This document shows, in pieces, positions 1 through 6,900 of a stretch of DNA of 7,157 nt. The DNA is taken from positions 1 through 7,157 of the forward strand of contig JAKEHX010000228.1 of NCBI GenBank assembly GCA_022614795.1, given 5' to 3'. The translations under genes and the position numbers were made by a program. The DNA comes from Planctomycetaceae bacterium. GTDB lineage: Bacteria > Planctomycetota > Planctomycetia > Pirellulales > Pirellulaceae. Positions within the stretch are counted from its first letter, which is position 1, and each line of letters starts with the position of its first letter. Below the pieces are notes generated by a model. It saw nothing but the letters and a program-made list of their open reading frames with translations, was not told the DNA's origin and searched no databases.

Positions 1-95
1 CTCGAATGGATCGCCTCCACGAGCGTGACCGAACTCCATGACGGGACAACACCTTGCGTCGACTCGGGATAACCCCCCGAACATTCAACTACTGA
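1..95. other. left edge, no convincing gene
   Basis: The only plus-strand frame open from the first base reads LEWIASTSVTELHDG and stops at a TAA at 70-72. It could be the last 23 residues of a gene starting left of the window, but I recognise no family in it. The frame used by the downstream SIR2-like gene is closed here by TGA at 39-41 and 93-95. The N-terminal half of that gene is therefore not present in the same frame. Confidence 0.25.
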
Positions 96-104
96 AATTG
101 GATT

Positions 105-109
105 GAGGG
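105..109 (+). promoter_or_regulatory. possible Shine-Dalgarno for the SIR2-like fragment
   Basis: GAGGG lies 7 bases before the TTG at 117. This is a usable ribosome-binding spacing and the main reason for taking 117 as the start. It suggests the truncated SIR2-like reading frame might still be translated. Confidence 0.35.
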
Positions 110-116
110 CAGAGAC

Positions 117-482
117 TTGCAGTTGGTTCCGCACAGCGCGAATCCGTTGACGATGGGAATTGCGGGTCTTGGGGCGTACAAGGAAGTGCACCAGATTCCC
201 GGGCTTGGTCTCGTGTGGGCCCATGCAATGCGATCGCTCTACGCCGCAGAATCCGCCATTTTCGTCGGATTCTCGATGTCGGATTTTGATGCAATGGCTA
301 AGTTGCAGTTCGGTGAAGTGGCTCGGGCGCGTCTTGCCGAGGGCCGCCCATTGCCTGTGACGATAATTGATCCGTTCGCTGACGATGCATTCGTCAACCG
401 TTTTCGACGTGTATTCCGTTATGTGGACGTCGTGAAACAAAAGCACGAAGAATTCGATTGGCTCAGCATCGCAGGTAATTGA
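117..482 (+). CDS. SIR2-like protein, C-terminal part only (possible gene remnant)
   Basis: This 121-residue frame resembles the C-terminal half of SIR2-like (sirtuin-fold, NAD-binding) proteins found in bacterial defence and signalling contexts. The visible core is a strand and turn, IFVGFSMSDFD (residues 48-58), matching the conserved hydrophobic-GxS-x-x-D segment of SIR2_2-type domains. It is followed by a helix and a second strand, VTIIDPF (81-87). The N-terminal half, with its GAG(x)S nucleotide-binding loop and catalytic region, is missing because the frame is closed by TGA at 93-95. A normal domain needs well over 200 residues, so NAD hydrolase activity is unlikely. TTG at 117 is chosen for the GAGGG before it; ATG at 153 is the alternative. 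The next gene follows after 4 bases, which suggests co-transcription. It could be a pseudogene, a sequencing frameshift, or a small stand-alone protein. The family call is fairly sure; functionality is doubtful. Confidence 0.6.
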   Translation: MQLVPHSANPLTMGIAGLGAYKEVHQIPGLGLVWAHAMRSLYAAESAIFVGFSMSDFDAMAKLQFGEVARARLAEGRPLPVTIIDPFADDAFVNRFRRVFRYVDVVKQKHEEFDWLSIAGN

Positions 483-486
483 AGCC

Positions 487-945
487 GTGGCGTTGGCGCG
501 AAAGCTCTATCGATCAGTGTTGGCAACAATGCTTGCTTGCGGCGGTGTCCTATTCTTGGGTTCGACCGTAATGGCGGTCCATGACGCCGCGCTTTATTGG
601 ACGTTGCCCGAGGCGTATCGGTCGGCAATCAACAAGCTCGACCAAGGATGGCATTATGCGGGCCTACCTAAGGATGAACGCGCTGCTGTGCTTGAGATGC
701 ACCAAAAGTGGGAGAATGAGGAGCGCATACCGTGGTGGGGAGCTGACGAACGCGTTGATCCCACTGAACAACGAGAAGAGACGTTGGAATACTTCGACAA
801 GTTCATTCCGCGGTGGGGCTGGGTCGCTCACCAAAGGTATCCGCTCAGTACAATTCTGCTCTCCCTTGTAGGATTTGCGCCATTTGGAATCACGATTGCA
901 ATCGCCCGTTGGATTGCGTGGCTTCGCGCTCCGGCATCGCCATAG
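487..945 (+). CDS. hypothetical protein with a membrane helix at each end
   Basis: I do not recognise this 152-residue protein. It begins with a basic stretch (residues 4-9) and a hydrophobic helix at about 10-31, which could be a signal anchor. Then comes a polar segment of about 85 residues rich in Trp, Glu and Arg, with a WWGADERVD patch near 83-91. A second hydrophobic helix at about 119-140 ends in a Trp/Arg-rich tail. Both termini would therefore be on the same side of the membrane, with the central part on the other side, probably outside. The GTG start sits 4 bases after the stop of the SIR2-like frame and only a weak AGG precedes it. In-frame ATG codons at residues 15 and 29 would shorten or remove the first helix, so GTG is preferred. 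The tight spacing suggests one transcript with the SIR2-like frame. Base composition is lower in GC than the propeller genes to the right. Confidence 0.65.
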   Translation: MALARKLYRSVLATMLACGGVLFLGSTVMAVHDAALYWTLPEAYRSAINKLDQGWHYAGLPKDERAAVLEMHQKWENEERIPWWGADERVDPTEQREETLEYFDKFIPRWGWVAHQRYPLSTILLSLVGFAPFGITIAIARWIAWLRAPASP

Positions 946-948
946 GAC

Positions 949-970
949 CCCAATCGCCGCGGGCGGTGGG
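949..970 (+). terminator. imperfect hairpin after the membrane-protein stop, possible terminator
   Basis: CCCA (949-952) pairs with TGGG (967-970) and CGCC (955-958) pairs with GGCG (962-965). The loop is 3 bases (959-961), with a 2-base bulge on the left and 1 base on the right. It starts 3 bases after the TAG of the 152-residue gene. There is only a short T-run downstream (TTT near 974), so it is not a classic intrinsic terminator. Its role is inferred from position. Confidence 0.3.
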
Positions 971-997
971 CACTTTGTCCCTCTCGGCTGGCGCGAC

Positions 998-1020
998 GGC
1001 ACACGGAGTGTGCCTGCTAC
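998..1020 (-). repeat. GTAG-type hairpin repeat (REP-like), overlapping a stop codon
   Basis: Read on the minus strand, this is GTAG-CA, then GGCACAC, a TCC triloop and GTGTGCC, a perfect 7-bp stem. A GTAG tetranucleotide just 5' of a short hairpin is the hallmark of one class of REP elements, such as the SMAG repeats of Stenotrophomonas, which are mobilised by RAYT (TnpA-REP) HUH-family proteins. The TAG inside GTAG (1017-1019) is the stop codon of the minus-strand propeller gene. The repeat therefore begins inside that gene's end and lies between two convergent genes, where it could also help stop transcription. Copy number cannot be seen in this window. From memory, very similar GTAGCAGGCACACTCC strings recur in planctomycete genomes. 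Confidence 0.6.
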
Positions 1021-3743
1021 TTGCGCTCCCACACCGCCGGCAGCTTCTTGGAGTCCTCGCCGTAGGTTTGGCTGACGATGAAGCCGCTGGCCTGGGAGGT
1101 GTAGAAGATGCGGCCGTTACTGACGACCGCGCCCAGGCACTCGCGGCTGTCGATGGCCGGGCCGGTGCTGACGAGCTTGCTGCTGGCCGCCAGGTCGATC
1201 ATGTCCATGTTGGCCCCCAGGATGTATGAGCCGGACATCGTGAAGCGGCAGCAGGCGTAGTTGTGGTCCACGCCGCCGACGACCCGGCCGGTGGCCGCGT
1301 CGAAGACGTTGCCCCGGCCGCGGAGGGCGTTACTGAAGATGAAGTTGTCCCCCACGGTGACCACGTTCAGGGCCGACGTGACCGGCTCGGACTGCCAGAC
1401 GAGCGAGCCGTCCTTGGCGTCGAGGCACCAGACGAAGCGGTCCTTGGTGTTTTCGCTGGCCGGGTTGAAGCCGCCGATGTAGATGCGGCCGTTTTTGCCC
1501 GTGAGCGTACACTTGGCGGTGACGAAATATTTGTTCGTGAGCCAGACGACGTCGCCCGTGGCCGGGTCGAGGCACGCGGTCAGGCCGCTGTTGTCCGGCG
1601 GCAGGCCGCGGCGGGCCCGCTGGCTGGCCGAAAAGCCGAAGAACGTCGAGTAAAACAGCTTGCCATCGAGCAGGCAGATGCCGCAGTCGTTGCCGCCGCG
1701 GCCGTACTCGGAGAAGTCCTTCTCCCACACGACCTTGCCGGTATCGAGGTCCCAGGCCCACAGCAGCGGCCGGTTGTCCTTCGGGTAATACGGGTTGTCG
1801 TTCGAGTAGATCCAGCTCATCACCTCGCGGCCATCGGCCGGCTGCGGAGTGCCTTTGAACGTGAAGGGCTTCTCGGTCCCTTGCGGGGCGTATTGACCAG
1901 AGCCGCTGGCGTAGATCGCCAGGTTGCTGTGGACGACGGGCGGAAACTGGCGGCTCCAGCTCGGCGAGCCGGTGAAGGGGGCTTCCCAGAGGAGGCGGCC
2001 GGTGGCGGCGTCGAGGCAGCGCATGAGCGAGCGCTTCATGCCGGCCTGCGGGACGAGGAGCTTGCCCTGGTAATAGAGGGGCGAGGTGAACGAGAGATAG
2101 ACGTCGGGCCAATAGCGACGCCAGAGGAGGCGGCCGGTGTCTTGCTCGACGGCGATGATCTGGCCTTCGGCGGTGTGGGTGTACATGCGGCCGCCGCCGC
2201 AGACGGGCAGATGCTTGACCGTCCCTTCCAGGCGGCGGGCCCACCGCATCCGCAGCGGCGGGGCCAGCCCCTGCTCGTTGGCATTGGTCGAGCCGAAATT
2301 GCCGTAGTTGGTGTACCAGTCGTACTTGGCGTCGGCGAGCGGGCCGGTGATCGGGCTGCGGATTTTGCTGATTTCGAGGTCTTTTTCAGGGAGCGGCTGT
2401 TTCGCTTCTGGGGCGAGCGTCTTACTGTTGTCGCCATGGACGTAGAGGTAGCCATCTTCGCAGCCGGCGTAGATGCGGCCGTCGGCGACGGCGAGCGGGG
2501 CGGTGATGGGAGCGCCGAAGGCGGTGGAAAAGGATCGCGGCTCGCCCCCTTCCAGCGAAACCACATACAGCTTGCCGTCGAGGCCGCCGTAGATGGCGTG
2601 GTCCTTCGTGAGGACCGGCGGCGTGATCGACGCCGCAGTGGCGAGCACCGTGCGCTCCTGAGTGTCGCTTACGGCTGCACTGCTGGTGGCTGCGCGCTCC
2701 TGGCCGACATGGGGCGTGACAATGTGCTGGCACAGGCCCAGGCCATTTTCAGGCCGGGTGCGGTAGACATGGTGGCCACGGATGGCGACTGGGGCGAACG
2801 AGAGCAGGCCGGGCAGGTGAATCGCGGTTTGCGTGCCGGCGACGAAATCGGTCTCGAGCTTCGTATCCTCCCCATAGCCCGCCAGCCGCAAGATTTCCAC
2901 GCGGCCGGCGTTGTCGCGGCGGTGCCACTGGACGTAGACGTTGCCCGCCGCATCGGCACTTTGGCCGAAGGTGGCCGGGTACTCATTGCCGTCGTAGGCG
3001 GGAATCACGCCCACGGTGCGCAGCTTCGGCGAGGACCCGGCGTCGTCGAGGAACACCGTGCGGCCGCCGGCTGGGATCACGACGGTATTTCCAATGAGGC
3101 AGATGTCGCGCGAGCATACGAAGTGGTCCTTCCAGTTCACTCGTCCCTGGCGCTCCTTGACCCAGTCCTCGCCCTTCCAGCGGTTCCCCTCGAACTTGAC
3201 GACCTCTTTGACAAAATCCCAGGTCCAAGCGACGGTGCCGTCGGGCTCGACCGCATGGACGACGGCCCCGAGCGTGGCGAAATAAACGCGGCTGGCGCCC
3301 GCGGCAGGGGCGGAGAAGATCGGCTCGCCGCAGTCGATCCGGCGGACGAGCTGCCCCGTTTCGCGATCGAGGACGTAGTAATAGCCCGCGGTGCTGCCGA
3401 CGTGGAGATATTTTCCGATCACGGCGGGGGCGGCGACGTTGTTGACGTTGCCGGCGCCGCCGCCCGTTTTGAAGGTCCAGACGACCTTCAGCGACTGCGC
3501 GTCGATGGCGTGAACCACGCCCGACCCGTCGATGACGTAAACCTTGCCGCCGGCGACGACGGGCGAAGCATAGATGCCATCGCTGAGCGGGACCGCCTCA
3601 ATCAGGCCGAGGTTGGTGGGGAGCGTCGCCTCCGGGGCGTTGCCCGAGCGGAGGGCGTCGCCTTGAAGCTGCGGCCAATCGGCGGCTGCGGCCGTGGTTG
3701 AGATGAGGAGCGCCAGCGGGAGGATGTGGTACAGCGGCTTCAT
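1017..3743 (-). CDS. secreted two-lobe PQQ-like beta-propeller protein
   Basis: This is a complete 908-residue extracytoplasmic protein. Residues 1-21 form a signal peptide (basic start, hydrophobic LPLALLI core, Ala-rich end), followed at once by DWPQLQGDALRSGN, a typical mature start of planctomycete PQQ-like propellers. Blade signatures of the form hydrophobic-x-x-D-x-x-[T/S]-G-x-hydrophobic-x-W recur, including VVHAIDAQSLKVVW, YYVLDRETGQL, AVEQDTGRLLW, CLDAATGRLLW, AWDLDTGKVVW, CLDPATGDVVW and CLDAKDGSLVW. A second Asp-Trp motif (Trp476 in DWYTNYGNFGST) marks the start of a second lobe, giving lobes of about 22-440 and 475-908. A Cys pair at CSRDIC (near 210-215), CGIC and ACC could form disulfides; there is no CxxCH haem motif. 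BamB and quinoprotein dehydrogenases share the fold, but I cannot identify a PQQ-binding active site, so no enzyme activity is assigned. ATG at 3743 has GGAG 7 bases upstream. It is divergent from the larger propeller gene. Confidence 0.85.
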   Translation of the reverse strand: MKPLYHILPLALLISTTAAAADWPQLQGDALRSGNAPEATLPTNLGLIEAVPLSDGIYASPVVAGGKVYVIDGSGVVHAIDAQSLKVVWTFKTGGGAGNVNNVAAPAVIGKYLHVGSTAGYYYVLDRETGQLVRRIDCGEPIFSAPAAGASRVYFATLGAVVHAVEPDGTVAWTWDFVKEVVKFEGNRWKGEDWVKERQGRVNWKDHFVCSRDICLIGNTVVIPAGGRTVFLDDAGSSPKLRTVGVIPAYDGNEYPATFGQSADAAGNVYVQWHRRDNAGRVEILRLAGYGEDTKLETDFVAGTQTAIHLPGLLSFAPVAIRGHHVYRTRPENGLGLCQHIVTPHVGQERAATSSAAVSDTQERTVLATAASITPPVLTKDHAIYGGLDGKLYVVSLEGGEPRSFSTAFGAPITAPLAVADGRIYAGCEDGYLYVHGDNSKTLAPEAKQPLPEKDLEISKIRSPITGPLADAKYDWYTNYGNFGSTNANEQGLAPPLRMRWARRLEGTVKHLPVCGGGRMYTHTAEGQIIAVEQDTGRLLWRRYWPDVYLSFTSPLYYQGKLLVPQAGMKRSLMRCLDAATGRLLWEAPFTGSPSWSRQFPPVVHSNLAIYASGSGQYAPQGTEKPFTFKGTPQPADGREVMSWIYSNDNPYYPKDNRPLLWAWDLDTGKVVWEKDFSEYGRGGNDCGICLLDGKLFYSTFFGFSASQRARRGLPPDNSGLTACLDPATGDVVWLTNKYFVTAKCTLTGKNGRIYIGGFNPASENTKDRFVWCLDAKDGSLVWQSEPVTSALNVVTVGDNFIFSNALRGRGNVFDAATGRVVGGVDHNYACCRFTMSGSYILGANMDMIDLAASSKLVSTGPAIDSRECLGAVVSNGRIFYTSQASGFIVSQTYGEDSKKLPAVWERK

Positions 3744-3750
3744 GGCGAGA

Positions 3751-3754
3751 CTCC
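3751..3754 (-). promoter_or_regulatory. Shine-Dalgarno of the minus-strand propeller gene
   Basis: GGAG on the minus strand lies 7 bases before the ATG at 3743, which fixes the start. The signal peptide beginning at this ATG agrees. Confidence 0.6.
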
Positions 3755-3874
3755 GGCGAATTAGATGGCTGAGTGGTTATGATAGCGAGTGTCCGGCGGT
3801 GGTTGCGACTGGATTCCGGCAGACGAGCCGGATAAGGTGAAGGGCGGTTGGACGTTAGAGGTCAGACGTGGTTC

Positions 3875-3934
3875 CGTAGCTGAACTCGCCAGAGTTCAGG
3901 CGGGACTTCCTGAAGTCTGGCGACTTCAGCTACG
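3875..3934. repeat. BIME-like pair of inverted GTAG-type REP hairpins
   Basis: The 60-bp element is symmetric: CGTAG, hairpin 1, a 10-base spacer, hairpin 2, CTACG. Hairpin 1 (3880-3899) is CTGAACTC-GCCA-GAGTTCAG. Hairpin 2 (3910-3929) is CTGAAGTC-TGGC-GACTTCAG. Each has a perfect 8-bp stem and a 4-base loop. Read outward-in on its own strand, each half is GTAG plus a hairpin with the same GCCA loop. The halves differ by one base pair swapped C-G to G-C, changed on both sides of the stem so that pairing is kept. This head-to-head layout matches BIMEs built from two REP elements. It lies 27 bases before the ATG at 3962, so it may be in the leader or promoter of that gene. No RAYT gene is in the window. 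Confidence 0.7.
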
Positions 3935-3961
3935 TGTATTGAAACATCCGAACGGAATCCC

Positions 3962-6900
3962 ATGGTCCATACTCGCTACACCTGGCTCCTTGCGACAATC
4001 TTGACCCTGCTCGCTTCGCCCGCCGCACGTGCCGGCGATTGGCCGCAGTGGAGATACGACGCCCAGCGGAGTGCCGCCTCGCCCGACGAGCTGCCGGCCA
4101 GCCTGGCCCTCTACTGGGTCCGCGAACTGCCGCCGCTTGTCTCCTGTTGGCCCGATCAGCCGAAGATGCAGTTCGACGCCGCGTATGAGCCGATTGTCGC
4201 CGGCCGGCGGCTGGTGGTCGGATCATCGCACGATGGCAGCGTGACGGCTTATGACACGCGGACAGGCGGCGAGCTGTGGACGTTTTTCGCCGACGGGCCG
4301 GTGCGGTTTGCTCCGCTGGCGTGGGAGGACCGGATTTATTTCGCCAGCGACGACGGCTATCTCTATTGCCTGGCGGCGCGGGACGGCTCGCTGGTGTGGC
4401 GGTTTCGCGGCGGGCCGTCGGACCGCAAGGTCCTGGGCAACGAGCGGCTGATTTCGACCTGGCCGGCCCGCGGAGCGCCGGTGATGGCAGACGGCAAGAT
4501 TTACTTCGCCGCCGGCGTCTGGCCGTTCATGGGAATTTTTCTGCATGCCCTCGATGCCCGCACGGGCGCGGTCGTCTGGACCAACGACGGCGACGGCTCG
4601 ATGTATATGAAGCAGCCGCACAACGCCGATTCGTTCGCAGGGGTCGCGCCGCAGGGGCCGCTGGCGGCGATTGGCCAGAAGCTGCTAGTGCCCGGCGGGC
4701 GATCGGTGCCGGCGTGTTACGACCGGGCGACCGGCAAGCTGCTCTATTACCAATTGGCGGAGAATGCCAAGCGCGGCGGCGGTTCGACGGTTGCGGCGAC
4801 GCACGGACTCTTCTTCAACGGCGGCTCGGCATTCGATCTGGCCACCGAGAAGCAACTGGGCGACATCGGCGACCACGTCGCGTTTGCGGGCGATCGGCTG
4901 TATGACGCCGAGGGGGGCAAACTGCGCGAGCTGGACCTGGCGACATCGGCGCAGACAGAGCAGCCGACGGTCGATCGCAAGGGCAAGAGGATCAGCCTGG
5001 TGTCGTGGTCGATTCGCGAGGCGGGCAGGGCAGGGGGGCCGCCCGTCACGGCGATGATCAAGGCGGGCTCGCGGCTGTACGTCGGCAGCCCGGATAAGCT
5101 GGTGGCATACGGCCTGCCATTGCCAAAGGACGGCAATGTGACGCCGGTGTGGGAAATGGAGATCGAAGGGACGCCGGCCACGCTCGTCGCGGCCGACGAG
5201 CGGCTGTTTGTAACGACGGTCCACGGGCGGCTGTATTGCTTTGGCAATGCAACGGAGTCGCCGAAGTCGCCAATGAAGCACCCGCTGATCGCCAAGCCGC
5301 TGGTCAGTACCGACGCCGCGCGGGCGCGGGTTGCATCGATTCTCAAGGATACTGGCGTACGCGAAGGGTACTGCCTGTTGAGCGGCGAGGCGACCGAAGC
5401 GGTGATTCGCGAGCTAGTAGAGCAGTCGAAGCTGCAGATTGTGATCGTCGAGCCGGATGCCAAGGCGGCCGGATCGCTGCGCGACAAACTTCGCGCGTCC
5501 GGCCTCGGCAGTGACCGTGTGAGTGTGATCGTTTCCGAACCGAAGGAACTCGACCTGCCGCCCTATTTCGCCAGCCTGGCGATCATAAACTGGCTACCGA
5601 CCAGCGCCGCGGAGGTGGAGGACGTTTTCGCCAGTCTCCGCCCGTTTGGCGGCGTGGCGTGTCTGCCGATCACCATTAGGAAGGCGGCCGCACTTGCCAA
5701 GGATATTCAGCAGTCCGATCTGCATGGCACCGCCTGGAAGCCGGCGGGCGACGGCATGACGCTGCTGGTCCGCGAAGGGCCGCTGCCGGGCAGCGCCGAT
5801 TGGACCCACGAGCATGCCGACGCGGCGAACACGCGCGTCTCGAAGGACACGCGCGTCAAGGCGCCGCTGGGGCTGTTGTGGTTTGGCGGCTCGACCAGCG
5901 AGGCGATCCTGCCGCGCCACGGCCACGGCCCGCAACCGCAAGTCGTTCAGGGGCGGCTGTTCATCGAGGGGATGGACCTGATGCGGGCGATCGACATTTA
6001 CACGGGCCGCGTGCTGTGGGAGGCATCGCTGCCGGGCGTCGGCGACCTGTATGACAACACGGCCCACCAGCCGGGTGCCAACGCCAGCGGGACGAATTAC
6101 ATCGCGACGCCCGATGGGATCTACGTTGCCTATCGCCGCTCGTGCGTGCAGCTCGATCCGGCCACAGGCGAGCGAATCCGCGAGTATCAGCTCCCCGCGC
6201 ACCCCGGCGCCGCAGAGTCTCCCAGCGGCAAAGAGCCGCCCGTCTGGGGCTACATCAACGTCTTTGAGGATTATCTCGTGGGCGGAGCCGATCCGCTCTT
6301 TAATCCCGATCTGAAGAGCGCCCGCGGAGACAACGACAACCATTCCTTCAGCCGCCGCCTGGTCGTGATGAACCGCACCAGCGGCAGCGTGCTGTGGACA
6401 GCCGACGCGATCAGCGGCTTTCGGCACAACGCCGTCTGCATTGGCGGCGGCCGATTGTACGCCATCGACCGGATGTCCGGACCCGAGCTGGCGCGGCTCA
6501 AGCGCCGCGGCGAGGAAGCGCCCAACAAGCCGCGGCTGGTGGTGTTTGACCTGGCCAGCGGCAAGGAGCTGTGGAGCACCAAGGCGGACGTTTTTGGCAC
6601 GTGGCTCAGCTATTCCGCCGAGCACGACGTGCTGGTCGAGGCGGGGCGCGTGGCGTCGGACACGATCAGCGACGAGCCCAAGGGCATGCGGACGTATCGC
6701 GCCGGCGGCGGCGAAATCGTCTGGGAGGACAAGGCGTTGGCCGGGCCCGCCATGCTGCACAAACGGACGATCCTGATGGCCGGCCGGGCCTGCGACCTCT
6801 TGACCGGCCAGCCGCGAATGCGCGAGCACCCCTTGAGCGGCGAACCGGTGGAATGGACCTGGTCGCGGAATTACGGCTGCAATACGCCGATGGCGTCGGA

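Larger units (their letters stand above)
3744..3961. promoter_or_regulatory. divergent intergenic region between the two propeller genes
   Basis: Both propeller genes start at the ends of this 218-base gap, so both promoters should lie in it or close by. I see no convincing -35/-10 pair; TATCAT on the minus strand (3779-3784) is the best -10 candidate, but it lacks a good -35. The region contains a small hairpin (TCCGGC/GCCGGA, 3815-3832, 6-base loop) and the 60-bp double-hairpin repeat at 3875-3934, which sits close to the plus-strand start. Confidence 0.4.

Noticed and set aside
664..1032. 122-residue minus-strand frame with an AGTLRVPS segment
   Set aside because: It overlaps the 152-residue gene and the GTAG hairpin repeat. 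The AGTLRVPS part is just a translation of the repeat region, a kind of spurious protein often predicted across such repeats.
813..1229. 138-residue plus-strand frame crossing the convergent gap
   Set aside because: It overlaps the ends of both convergent genes and the hairpin repeat, and its sequence resembles no family.
3086..3126. Haem-binding motif in the minus-strand propeller (CSRDIC)
   Set aside because: The spacing is Cys-x4-Cys without the following His, so it is not a CxxCH cytochrome c site.
1263..3701. 812-residue open frame on the plus strand antisense to the propeller gene
   Set aside because: It is a shadow of the high-GC minus-strand gene. Its translation is Ala/Val/Gly/Asp/Arg-rich with no domain, while the minus strand shows a signal peptide and clear propeller blades.
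3875..3934. Intrinsic terminator
   Set aside because: The element lies upstream of both divergent genes, not after one, and has no T-run. A REP/BIME repeat explains its symmetry better.
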